Shown here piece by piece: positions 8,186-16,639 of a stretch of DNA of 64,000 nucleotides. Each line of letters begins with the position of its first letter. Positions within the stretch are counted from its first letter, which is position 1. Both the position numbers and the translations under genes were made by a program. The stretch is from VMDH01 sp038108875 (lineage in GTDB: Bacteria; Pseudomonadota; Gammaproteobacteria; Magnimaribacterales; D2472): assembly GCA_038108875.1 (NCBI GenBank), contig JAYNII010000002.1, positions 1 through 64,000 on the forward strand. Direction: 5' to 3'. The notes beneath the pieces were generated by a model. The model ran no database searches and was not told the origin of the DNA. It saw only the letters and a program-made list of their open reading frames with translations.

Positions 8186-8798
8186 GAATAAAAATAAAAA
8201 TAACATTCTAACTTATCGTGATGGTCAAATTAAGTGTGTGCAACAATTTCTAAAGAGAGATGAAGCAGATAAATTTTTTACTTGTTTTCTAAGTCAAATA
8301 TCTTGGGAAGAAAGCTACATTAGATTATTTGGAAAAGAACTGCTGATTCCAAGAAAACAATGCTGGATTGCTGATGAAGGAATTTCTTATAGCTATTCAA
8401 AAAAAACTTTAAAAAGGCATCCCTGGTCTGAAGAACTCTTAAAATTAAGAGATAGAATTGAAAAATTCAGCAATGAACAATTTAATTCAGTATTAGCAAA
8501 TCTTTATCGAAATGGTAAAGATTCTATGGGATGGCATGCTGATAATGAATCCGAGCTGGGAAACAATCCTGTGATCGCATCCTTATCGCTTGGAGCAGAG
8601 AGATCTTTAAAAGTTAGAGACAATAAAACAAGGGAAATCATCCAAATCCCTCAAAAACATGGGTCTCTGTTGTTAATGAGACAAGGTATGCAATTAACTA
8701 CTCAACACAGCATTGCCAAGACGAATATAGAAATCGGAGCAAGGATTAATCTTACTTTTCGGAATATAATAAGCACCAACCAGAAGGAGCAAAGATGA
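8184..8798 (+). CDS. AlkB-like 2-oxoglutarate/Fe(II) dioxygenase
   Basis: 204-residue dioxygenase of the AlkB family, which repairs N-alkylated bases by oxidative demethylation. Iron ligands are visible as the HAD of GWHADNE, with the distal His in TTQHSIAKT. The C-terminal RINLTFR supplies the 2-oxoglutarate-binding arginines, and LSLGAERSLKVR and LANLYRNG are typical of the AlkB2/AlkB3-like branch. It starts at an ATG inside CATG, back to back with the aminotransferase. A GTG at 8157 is an alternative start. Its stop overlaps the mdh start by four bases (ATGA), indicating coupling. Confidence 0.88.
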   Translation: MNKNKNNILTYRDGQIKCVQQFLKRDEADKFFTCFLSQISWEESYIRLFGKELLIPRKQCWIADEGISYSYSKKTLKRHPWSEELLKLRDRIEKFSNEQFNSVLANLYRNGKDSMGWHADNESELGNNPVIASLSLGAERSLKVRDNKTREIIQIPQKHGSLLLMRQGMQLTTQHSIAKTNIEIGARINLTFRNIISTNQKEQR

Positions 8799-9793
8799 GT
8801 GGTAACATTAAAGTAGTCGTCACAGGCGCAGCAGGCCAAATTAGCTATTCTCTATTACCAAGATTGGTTGATGGAACTGTCTTTGGTGATAAAAAAGTTG
8901 ATCTTGAACTTGTTGAGGTCCCAGCTGTTCTTAGCAAACTGGAAGGAATGGTAATGGAAATGGAAGATTCTTGCTTTCCATGCATGGGAAACATCAACAT
9001 TACCGATAATTTTTCAACCGCTGCAGAAAATTCAGATTGGTTTTTATTGGTGGGAAGTATTCCAAGAGGGATTGTCTTAAATGGCAAGAAAATTGAAGAA
9101 CGCTCTGACTTGCTCAAAGTAAATGGCGGTATTTTTATTGACCAAGGTAAGGCAATAGGAGAAAGAGGAAAAAAGGATGCCAAAATCCTTGTAGTCGGAA
9201 ATCCAGCAAATACAAACGCTCTTATTGGACATCATCATGCTCGGAATGAAACACAGTTGTGGATGGCAATGACAATGTTAGATTCAAATAGAGCTAAATC
9301 ATTTTTGGCAAAAAAAGTAGGAATTGAAGTAAATGAAGTTACCAATGTCGTTATTTGGGGAAATCATAGCCCTACAATGTATCCGGATTTTGAAAATGCT
9401 TTGATTGGAAATAAAAAAGGTGCTCATGTATTTTCTGATATGCGATGGATTGAAGATGTTTTTATCCCTGGAGTTCAACAGAGAGGTAAAGCAGTTATTG
9501 ATGCCAGAGGAGCTTCGTCCGCTACCTCAGCAGCAAAAGCTGCCTTAGACACTGTCAAAGCAGTTGAAAATAAAACAGCTGATGGAGATTGTTTCAGCGC
9601 TGCAATAGTTTCTGATGGGAGTTATGGAATTGATAAAGGTTTGATTGCAGGGGTGCCGTTAGTTTCTAATGGGCAAGGAAAAGTAGAACTCGTAAGAGAT
9701 TTTTCTCTTTCAGAATTTGCTAAAAAGAGAATTCAAATTTCCATTAATGAATTAAAGTCAGAAAAAGATGCTGTAAAAGACTTATTAGAATAA
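8795..9793 (+). CDS. mdh: malate dehydrogenase
   Basis: 332-residue NAD-dependent malate dehydrogenase interconverting malate and oxaloacetate in the TCA cycle. The NAD-binding motif VTGAAGQISYSLL is at the N-terminus, VVGNPANTNA follows, and the catalytic His lies in IWGNHSPTMYPDF. The length and the GAAGQI motif place it in the cytosolic-type MDH family found in many proteobacteria rather than the shorter E. coli Mdh. A good ribosome binding site (AAGGAG) precedes the ATG. It is not next to the other TCA genes, which form a separate operon at the right of the window. Confidence 0.96.
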   Translation: MSGNIKVVVTGAAGQISYSLLPRLVDGTVFGDKKVDLELVEVPAVLSKLEGMVMEMEDSCFPCMGNINITDNFSTAAENSDWFLLVGSIPRGIVLNGKKIEERSDLLKVNGGIFIDQGKAIGERGKKDAKILVVGNPANTNALIGHHHARNETQLWMAMTMLDSNRAKSFLAKKVGIEVNEVTNVVIWGNHSPTMYPDFENALIGNKKGAHVFSDMRWIEDVFIPGVQQRGKAVIDARGASSATSAAKAALDTVKAVENKTADGDCFSAAIVSDGSYGIDKGLIAGVPLVSNGQGKVELVRDFSLSEFAKKRIQISINELKSEKDAVKDLLE

Positions 9794-9794
9794 G

Positions 9795-10232
9795 ATGAAT
9801 GCTCTGATTGATCTAATCCAAGCAGAGAAACCTAAAAATCTCTTTATTGTTTCATCAGGCCCCCTAAGCAAATTTGTTAGTTTACTAGAACAGCTCAAAA
9901 TTCATGAAATTCATATTAAACCTTCAATAGTAACCAAACAAAGCAATGTGGATTATTTTGATTTGATGATTATATTCCCTGAGATTGATTGCAATAAAGA
10001 TCAATTAGGGTTTGCAAAAAATATATTAACTAAAAGCATCATATTATTTAGAAAGAATAAATGCATAAAGAAAGAATATTTTGAATTAGGTTTTATTATG
10101 GCAGATAACATTGAGATAGGTTCATCAATAGATTGTTATACCTACAACCTCAAGAATTACAATTATAAGCGACCTTGGAACAGCGCTAAAGACTGGGCAA
10201 ACCCAGAAAACTTTGATAAGTTTAGATGGTAA
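9795..10232 (+). CDS. uncharacterised small protein (possibly DUF6231-like)
   Basis: 145-residue soluble protein starting one base after the mdh stop, so probably co-transcribed. It begins with an alternating helix and strand pattern (LIDLIQAEKPKNLFIVSSG) and has a DLMIIF strand, with a tryptophan-rich C-terminus (KRPWNSAKDWANP, ending FRW). The pattern resembles a partial Rossmann-like fold and recalls gammaproteobacterial DUF6231 proteins, but I rely on memory for that and could not test it. No catalytic motif is obvious. The stop abuts the convergent lysS stop with no spacer. Confidence 0.7.
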   Translation: MNALIDLIQAEKPKNLFIVSSGPLSKFVSLLEQLKIHEIHIKPSIVTKQSNVDYFDLMIIFPEIDCNKDQLGFAKNILTKSIILFRKNKCIKKEYFELGFIMADNIEIGSSIDCYTYNLKNYNYKRPWNSAKDWANPENFDKFRW

Positions 10233-11729
10233 TCAGTTTTTTAGTTGCGGAAAAAGAATAACATCTCTAATTGAATTTTGATTGGTTAAAAACATCGCCA
10301 GTCTATCAATGCCAATTCCAACTCCGACTGCTGGCGGCATACCAACCTCTAGCGCAGTTATGTAGTCTTGGTCAAAAGACATTGCTTCATTATCCCCCGC
10401 TTTTCCAGCCTCAACTTGTTCAGCAAACCGTTTAGCCTGATCCTCGGCATCATTAAGCTCACAAAATCCGTTAGCTATCTCTTTGCCACCTATGAAGAGC
10501 TCAAATCTGTCAGCTATATCTGGGTTAAGATCATTTCTTCTAGATAATGGAGAAATTTCTACTGGATATTCTGTTACGAACGTTGGTTGAATTAACTTAC
10601 TTTCTACAGTTTCTTCAAAAATTTCAAAAAGTAATTGGCCATAATTCAACTTCTTAGGATTTTTGATACCTATAGACTCTGCGTAGATTGCTAACTCCTC
10701 AACATTTGCTCTGCAAACTTCGGATTTAAATTTATTGTTATGCTCTTTAACAAGATCGCTCATGGATATGACTTTAAATTCTGAAAGATCTATAAGGTCT
10801 CCATCCCATTCTACTTGATTTTGATTTTGTCCAATGGAAGCTGCTGCTTGTTTAATAATTTTTTCAATAAATTTATAGGTTTCAGACAAGTTAGAATATG
10901 CGGTATAGAATTCTAACATTGTAAATTCTGGATTATGTTTGGTAGACAACCCTTCATTTCTAAAATTTCTGTTTATTTCGAATACTCGATCAAAACCTCC
11001 AACCAGCAATCGTTTCAGGTAAAGCTCAGGAGCAACTCTTAGAAAAAGATCTCTATCAAGAGCATTGTGATGTGTGATAAAGGGTCTTGCAGTAGCTCCG
11101 CCAGGCAAAGGATGCATCATCGGAGTCTCTACCTCTAAATATTTACTAGCTACTAAAGTTGCTCTGACGCTTTCTATGATTAAGCTTCTTTTAATAAAAA
11201 CATCCTTAGATTCAGCATTAACAATCAGGTCAAGATATCTTTGGCGATATCTTGTTTCAATATCAGTTAATCCAGCATGTTTTTCAGGAAGAGGCTTTAA
11301 TGATTTGGTGATCATAGTTACAGATGATGCATTAAGAGTTAATTCATCTGTCTTTGTTCTAAATAAAAATCCCTCTGCGCCAACAATATCCCCAATATCC
11401 CATGTCTTAAATTCGTCATAATTTTCTTGTCCAAGCGCATCCTTGCTAACATAGATTTGAAAACCAATGCCTTCATCACTGATGGTTATGAAACTAGCAT
11501 TTCCCATAATTCTTTTAAGCATGATTCTTCCAGCAACCGATATACCTGTTATAGCATTTTCTTCAAGCTGTTCTCTGCTCAATTGTTCATATTCTTTTTT
11601 TAGGATTTGAGCTCTGTGGGTTCTATCGAATGTATTGATATACCCGGCACCTTTTGAGCGGAGTTTTTCTAATTTTTTCTTACGCTCATGTATTATTGCA
11701 GCCTCGCCACCTATTTTTTCTTCACTCAT
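10233..11729 (-). CDS. lysS: lysyl-tRNA synthetase, class II
   Basis: 498-residue class II enzyme charging tRNA-Lys. An N-terminal OB-fold anticodon domain (SVAGRIMLKRIMGNASFITI) is followed by the catalytic core. Motif 2 is seen as FEINRNFRNEGLSTKHNPEFTM, and motif 3 as GVGIGIDRLAMFLTN. The C-terminal DVILFP is typical of bacterial LysS. It overlaps the last base of prfB, reproducing the common prfB-lysS pairing. The stop abuts the convergent gene at 10232. Confidence 0.97.
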   Translation of the reverse strand: MSEEKIGGEAAIIHERKKKLEKLRSKGAGYINTFDRTHRAQILKKEYEQLSREQLEENAITGISVAGRIMLKRIMGNASFITISDEGIGFQIYVSKDALGQENYDEFKTWDIGDIVGAEGFLFRTKTDELTLNASSVTMITKSLKPLPEKHAGLTDIETRYRQRYLDLIVNAESKDVFIKRSLIIESVRATLVASKYLEVETPMMHPLPGGATARPFITHHNALDRDLFLRVAPELYLKRLLVGGFDRVFEINRNFRNEGLSTKHNPEFTMLEFYTAYSNLSETYKFIEKIIKQAAASIGQNQNQVEWDGDLIDLSEFKVISMSDLVKEHNNKFKSEVCRANVEELAIYAESIGIKNPKKLNYGQLLFEIFEETVESKLIQPTFVTEYPVEISPLSRRNDLNPDIADRFELFIGGKEIANGFCELNDAEDQAKRFAEQVEAGKAGDNEAMSFDQDYITALEVGMPPAVGVGIGIDRLAMFLTNQNSIRDVILFPQLKN

Positions 11730-12827
11730 TAGACACCCTGTTTTAAACTTGCTTCCATAAAATCATCTAAATCACCATCCAGAAAAGCTTGAGTGTTTCC
11801 TGTTTCAATTCCTGTCCTTAAGTCTTTTATTCTAGATTGATCAAGGACATAAGAACGAATTTGGCTACCCCAGCCTATATCGGATTTTGAATCTTCCAAC
11901 TTTTGTTGTTCTTCTTTTTGTTTTTGTAATTCTAGCTCATATAGTTTTGATTTTAGTTGTTTGTATGCATTCTCTTTATTTTTGTGTTGAGATCTATCAT
12001 TTTGACATTGCACAACTACCCCTGTTGGAATGTGAGTTAATCTGACTGCCGAATCTGTCTTGTTAACGTGTTGGCCTCCTGCGCCTGAAGACCGATAAGT
12101 ATCTACTCTGACGTCAGCAGTATTAATTTCAACTTCTATGGAATCATCAATCTCAGGTGAAACAAAAACAGAAGCGAAGGATGTGTGTCTCCTATTACCA
12201 CTATCAAAGGGTGATTTTCTAACTAATCGATGCACTCCTGTTTCAGTTCTTAACCATCCATAGGCAAAGCTTCCCTCAATAAATAATGTAGCTGATTTAA
12301 TTCCAGCAACTTCTCCGAAATGAGTTTCCATAACGTTGCAACTAAAGTTTCTTGATTCTGCCCAACGAACGTACATACGCATAATCATTTGAGCCCAATC
12401 CTGAGCTTCTGTTCCCCCAGATCCAGATTGGATATTGAGATAGGCAGAATTTGCATCCATAGGGTTAGTGAACATTCGATTAAACTCTAATTTTTCAATT
12501 GCTTTTTCAAGCTCAAGTGAAGAAGATTCTAATTCTGAAAGTTCATTATGGTCTGTATTCGGATCAAGTAATTCAAAGAGTTCTAATGCATCTTGGATTG
12601 ATGTTTCAGACTCTTTAAAAGTTTCAACTAATTTACTTATAGGGGCTCTTTGTTTATTTAGTTGTTGAGTAAGCTCTAAATCTGACCAAGTTGTTTCCTT
12701 GGCAAGAGTTTCATCTATTCTCTTAAGTTCAGTTAGTTTTGCATCAATGTCAAAGTAACCCCCTAAGATCAGAAACTCGATCAATTAATGAAGATAATCT
12801 GAACTTTAATGCTGTTAAATCCATCAT
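11729..12827 (-). CDS. prfB: peptide chain release factor 2 with programmed +1 frameshift
   Basis: RF2 recognises UGA and UAA stop codons. The open frame of 11729-12784 lacks a proper N-terminus. A zero frame begins at ATG ATG (12827-12822) and encodes 25 residues ending [12 protein letters not shown] before an in-frame TGA at 12752-12750. The junction CTTAGGGGGTTACTTTGAC carries the AGGGGG Shine-Dalgarno-like element and the CTT-TGA-C slip site of bacterial RF2 autoregulation. A +1 shift gives about 365 residues, the E. coli length. Downstream, the stop-recognition SPF (KSPFDSG) and the GGQ loop (GAGGQHVNK) are intact. A TAA just upstream of the double ATG limits the start to 12827 or 12824. 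Confidence 0.95.
12749..12767 (-). promoter_or_regulatory. RF2 programmed frameshift element
   Basis: On the minus strand the element reads CTTAGGGGGTTACTTTGAC. The AGGGGG pairs with the 16S anti-Shine-Dalgarno sequence three bases before the CTT P-site codon, followed by TGA and then C, the weak-termination context. When RF2 is scarce the ribosome pauses at UGA and slips +1, so that synthesis of full-length RF2 is autoregulated. The element matches the E. coli site except that TTA replaces TAT before CTT. Confidence 0.95.
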
Positions 12828-12855
12828 TATTTACACTAAAATAATTAGGTGTGTT

Positions 12856-13245
12856 TTAAATTCTACAAAGAGCACAGATTTTATTTCCAGATGGATCTCT
12901 GAGATACGCAAGATACATGCTTCCCATATCTGAGGTTCTTATCCCAGGGGCATCTTCGCAAGAAATTCCTCCGCTCTCTAAGCCAGCTGCATGCCAAGCA
13001 TCCCCTACTTCAGGACTAGTAACCTTAAAACCAATAGTGGAACCATTTCCATGGGTAGCAGGTTTGCCATCAATTGGCTGCGTTACAGCAAATACCATTC
13101 CATCTAAGAAATAGAAATACCTAAGATCACCTCTTTGATTTGGCACAGGAACGCCTGGTTTTGCGCCAAGCACTCCCAAAACTGCATCATAAAAACTCTT
13201 TGAAGCTTCGATATCATTTGCTCCAACCATGATATGACTAAACAT
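12856..13245 (-). CDS. VOC-family (glyoxalase-like) metalloprotein
   Basis: 129-residue protein of the vicinal oxygen chelate superfamily. It opens with FSHIMVGANDIEASKSFYDAVL, a metal-binding His followed by the first beta-alpha-beta module. The second module ends with AYLRDPSGNKICALC, where an acidic ligand would usually sit. Such proteins include glyoxalases, dioxygenases and resistance proteins, so the substrate is undetermined. It lies 30 bases downstream of thrC and 28 upstream of prfB on the same strand. Confidence 0.88.
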   Translation of the reverse strand: MFSHIMVGANDIEASKSFYDAVLGVLGAKPGVPVPNQRGDLRYFYFLDGMVFAVTQPIDGKPATHGNGSTIGFKVTSPEVGDAWHAAGLESGGISCEDAPGIRTSDMGSMYLAYLRDPSGNKICALCRI

Positions 13246-13275
13246 TACTACTCCTATGTAAAAATCATTATTTTA

Positions 13276-14646
13276 CTACAAGCTACTCTTAATAAAATCT
13301 TTAATTGCCGAATAATCACAGGGGAGTTCTATTAGCTTTTCATCTAGTTTCAAGAGTCCTTGTAGCGCAGAATGATGTTTGTTTATTGGAATATTCAAAG
13401 ACTTTAAAAGGTCTGGAAACTTTTCAGGATGGGCTGTGGCCATCACAATAACATGACGCTCTGATTGTATAAGAGCTCGTGCACAAGCAATTGCAGTATG
13501 GGGATCAACTACGTATTGATAATCATCATATACTCTCCTAATAAGTGCTTTAGTTTCTAAATCAGTAACTGACAATGAAGAGAATAAATTCAGCTTTTGT
13601 TTAAAAAGCTCCTTATCAATTACAATTTTATCTGAATTTAAATTATTGAATAATTCCCTACAAGCATCTGGATCTCTATCTAAGTAATAATCATAAACCA
13701 ATCGTTCAAAATTACTTGCCACTGATATATCCATACTTGGAGAGATTGTTGATACAGTATTCCTCTTTGAATAATCGTTGCTACTAAAAAAACGATGCAA
13801 AATATCATTACTATTTACCGCAACACAAATTTCCTTAACTGGTAATCCCATTTTAAAAGCAGAATAAGCAGAAAAAACATTTCCAAAATTACCTGAAGGC
13901 ACGCTTAAACAAATTTCTTTTTTGGTATTTGTTAAAGAAAAAGCAAAAAAATAATAGCAAATCTGAGCGATGATACGAATCCAATTGATTGAATTCACAG
14001 AAAGCAATGCAAAGCTTTCAGGTAAAAATCTTTCTGAGTTAAATGCTTTTTTAACAATGTCCTGACAATCATCAAATGTTCCATTCACCTTGATAGAAAA
14101 GATATTTTCTTGATTGACTGTAGACATCTGGCGTCTTTGGATTTCAGACATATTTCCTTCTGGAAGCAAAATAAAGGTCTTAATATTTGAATATCTCTTA
14201 CAAGCATGAATTGCAGCAGATCCAGTATCGCCAGAGGTTGCGCCAAGAATTACTCCATTCCTATTTTGTTCTGTAAGAATTTTATTCAAAAAGTAAGAGA
14301 CCATTTGGAGACCAAAATCTTTAAATGCAGCAGTGGGACCATGAAATAGTTCGGCTATAGAAAAATTATCAAATTCTTGAATCTGCACCAACTCTTTCGA
14401 TGGAAATTCTTTCCAAATCTCATCAACCATTGCAATAATCTGGTCTTCTTTATAAGAGCTTTTAGCGAAAAAAGGTAAAACTAGTTTTACTACATCAGGG
14501 TATGTTTTACATTTTCTAATCCTGTCTAAATCTATTTGGGGCCAATAATCAGGAATAAATAAGCCACCGTCTGAAGCTAAACCTTGAATAGCAATGTCTT
14601 TAAAGCTTTTGTTATAGTCTTTTCCTCTGCTGGAATGAAACAACAT
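13276..14646 (-). CDS. thrC: threonine synthase
   Basis: 456-residue PLP enzyme converting O-phosphohomoserine to threonine. The N-terminal segment FHSSRGKDYNKSF is typical of the long proteobacterial form. The PLP lysine is in HGPTAAFKDFGLQ, and the phosphate-binding LGATSGDTGSAA and SVPSGNFGN are present. It starts two bases after the homoserine dehydrogenase stop, in the same dsbC-hom-thrC order as Pseudomonas. No leader peptide or attenuator is visible, since the upstream neighbours run together. Confidence 0.96.
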   Translation of the reverse strand: MLFHSSRGKDYNKSFKDIAIQGLASDGGLFIPDYWPQIDLDRIRKCKTYPDVVKLVLPFFAKSSYKEDQIIAMVDEIWKEFPSKELVQIQEFDNFSIAELFHGPTAAFKDFGLQMVSYFLNKILTEQNRNGVILGATSGDTGSAAIHACKRYSNIKTFILLPEGNMSEIQRRQMSTVNQENIFSIKVNGTFDDCQDIVKKAFNSERFLPESFALLSVNSINWIRIIAQICYYFFAFSLTNTKKEICLSVPSGNFGNVFSAYSAFKMGLPVKEICVAVNSNDILHRFFSSNDYSKRNTVSTISPSMDISVASNFERLVYDYYLDRDPDACRELFNNLNSDKIVIDKELFKQKLNLFSSLSVTDLETKALIRRVYDDYQYVVDPHTAIACARALIQSERHVIVMATAHPEKFPDLLKSLNIPINKHHSALQGLLKLDEKLIELPCDYSAIKDFIKSSL

Positions 14647-14648
14647 CT

Positions 14649-15917
14649 TTATGACTCAATTCTTATAAATCTCACATCAGTTGTAGCAGACAGTTTTCGC
14701 AGATTGGTTCTAAGTCTTGAGATAATTTTTTCTTGAGCTGAGTCTGTAATAATAATTATTCTTGCCTTATCTCCTCTGTGACATTCCTTCTGAATTAGTT
14801 TATCTATTCCTATATCGAGTTTGGCAAATTGGGAGGTAACTTTAGCTGCAGTTCCAGGTTCATGATCTACCTCTATTGAAAAATAATATTTAAAGAATTG
14901 TGAAGAAAAATTGACTAATTTAAATTTATTTTGAGAAGTGAAATCGTCTTTGGTTCCTTGGTGTTTAGAATAATGAATTAAATCTGATATGACTCCCGAG
15001 GCAGTTGATTCTTTCCCAGCCCCTGAGCCAGCAAGATGAACTTGACCTATCAAATTGGTAGATATCTCTACACCATTTCTTACACCCTTCAATGAGCCTA
15101 AATTGCTATCTAAGGGTAACATTACTGGATGAGCTCTAACTAAAATTTCACTACCCCTTTTTAACTCTGCAACTGCAAGATGCTTAATGGTATAACCTTG
15201 TTCTTTGGCAAAGACAAAATCTTCTCTTTTTATGGATTGAATACCTTCAATATAAAAGTTTTTAAGTGGTAAAGAGCAATTAAAAGCTAAAGATGCCAGG
15301 ATGCCGATCTTATGTCCCGCATCAACTCCCCCAACATCTAAATCTGGGTTAGCTTCTGCATAGCCAAGAGCTTGAGCATTTTTAAGGGCAGATCGATATT
15401 CATTACCAGATTCAATCTGGGTAAGAATGAAATTAGAAGTCCCATTGAGCATGCCAGATATTTTTGAAATTTTATTTGCAGCTAGGTCAGTTTTAAGAAG
15501 TTTAATAATAGGAGTCCCAGCGCAGACAGAGGACTCAAAATATATTGAAACATTAGCATCTTTTGCTTGTTTAAATAATTTTGCTCCCCTTTCATAGATA
15601 ACAGCTTTGTTAGCAGTTACAACATTAATCTTCTTCTTGATAGCCTTGCTTATTAATTGGTAGGCAACATCTACCCCTCCTATTAGTTCGAGTAAAACAT
15701 CTATATCTTCATCTAAAACATCAAAGATATTTCTATGAACCTTAATATCTTTTGGAATCTTTATTTTTTGATTATTGCTTCTTGCACCAATACACACGAT
15801 CTTAATATTGTACTTTTTTAATAACTCTTTCTTATCTGCTATTAGAGCTAAATAAACCGCTGAAGCAACGTTTCCCCATCCACAAATTGCGAGTCGTATT
15901 GAAGGATTTTTATCCAT
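14649..15917 (-). CDS. hom: homoserine dehydrogenase
   Basis: 422-residue monofunctional homoserine dehydrogenase, reducing aspartate semialdehyde on the threonine and methionine branch. The NAD(P)-binding segment LAICGWGNVASAVYLAL is N-terminal, with the conserved TANKA and the GILNGTSN-like MLNGTSNFILT and GxDAGHK motifs following. A C-terminal ACT domain is suggested by FSIEVDHEPGTAAKV. The ATG overlaps the dsbC stop by eight bases (ATGGATAA). A TTG two codons upstream is an alternative start. Confidence 0.95.
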   Translation of the reverse strand: MDKNPSIRLAICGWGNVASAVYLALIADKKELLKKYNIKIVCIGARSNNQKIKIPKDIKVHRNIFDVLDEDIDVLLELIGGVDVAYQLISKAIKKKINVVTANKAVIYERGAKLFKQAKDANVSIYFESSVCAGTPIIKLLKTDLAANKISKISGMLNGTSNFILTQIESGNEYRSALKNAQALGYAEANPDLDVGGVDAGHKIGILASLAFNCSLPLKNFYIEGIQSIKREDFVFAKEQGYTIKHLAVAELKRGSEILVRAHPVMLPLDSNLGSLKGVRNGVEISTNLIGQVHLAGSGAGKESTASGVISDLIHYSKHQGTKDDFTSQNKFKLVNFSSQFFKYYFSIEVDHEPGTAAKVTSQFAKLDIGIDKLIQKECHRGDKARIIIITDSAQEKIISRLRTNLRKLSATTDVRFIRIES

Positions 15918-16635
15918 TCTCAAGTCTCTTAATTAATTCATTTGGCGGAACATATCCAGGAATTAAGGCGCCATCGCTTCTTATGATTGCAGGTGTTCCA
16001 GATATTCCAATTTTCCTTCCAAGGAAGTAATGTTTACTGACTGGGTTATCTAAACAATTGACTGTGTCAGGATTTTGGCCTAATTTTTGAAGAGTTAATA
16101 TTTCTTTGGGGTTATTAGAACACCAAGCGCCTACAATCTTGTTGTAGGACTCAGATTCCAGACCATTTCTAGGAAAGGCTACATAATTAACTGAAATTCC
16201 TAATTTATTATATTCATCTATTTCTTTATGAAACTTTCGACAATATTGACAATCTACATCAGTAAATACAACAACTTCGAACTTTTCATTTTGACTCTTA
16301 AAAGAGATAAACTCATCAGCTTGTAGCTCATTATTCAGCAACTGCTTTCTTTTAGCATTTTCATGCTTAGTGGTTAAATTTGATATACCTCCAGTTTCTA
16401 CCTGATACAAGTCACCGTAAAAGAAAAAATTTCCATCTTTTGTTACGTAAATCGGTTGCAAATCACCAATATCAACGATAAAAACTCCCTCAATTGGAGA
16501 TGATTCTACAGCTGTAATCTGAACACCCTCTGGAAGAACCTTTGAAAGGTTAGCAATAATCATTTTTTGATCAGCATTCATAAAATTGGAGTTCATGACA
16601 ATAAAAAATATTGCTACTTTCGCTGAAAGTTTCAT
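15910..16635 (-). CDS. dsbC: thiol:disulfide interchange protein DsbC
   Basis: 241-residue periplasmic disulfide isomerase. A signal peptide is visible (MKLSAKVAIFFIVMNSNFMNA). An N-terminal dimerisation domain (LPEGVQITAVESSPIEGVF) precedes a thioredoxin-fold domain whose active site is CQYC in FTDVDCQYCRKFH. A second cysteine pair (WCSNN and VNCLDNP) matches the structural disulfide of DsbC, and GISGTPAII holds the cis-proline. It sits between xerD and hom as in Pseudomonas. Its redox partner DsbD is not in this window. Confidence 0.93.
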   Translation of the reverse strand: MKLSAKVAIFFIVMNSNFMNADQKMIIANLSKVLPEGVQITAVESSPIEGVFIVDIGDLQPIYVTKDGNFFFYGDLYQVETGGISNLTTKHENAKRKQLLNNELQADEFISFKSQNEKFEVVVFTDVDCQYCRKFHKEIDEYNKLGISVNYVAFPRNGLESESYNKIVGAWCSNNPKEILTLQKLGQNPDTVNCLDNPVSKHYFLGRKIGISGTPAIIRSDGALIPGYVPPNELIKRLENG

Positions 16636-16639
16636 TTTT

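Noticed and set aside
13258..13276. Small hairpin between thrC and the VOC gene
   Set aside because: A six-base AT-rich stem with no T-run; too weak to call a terminator.
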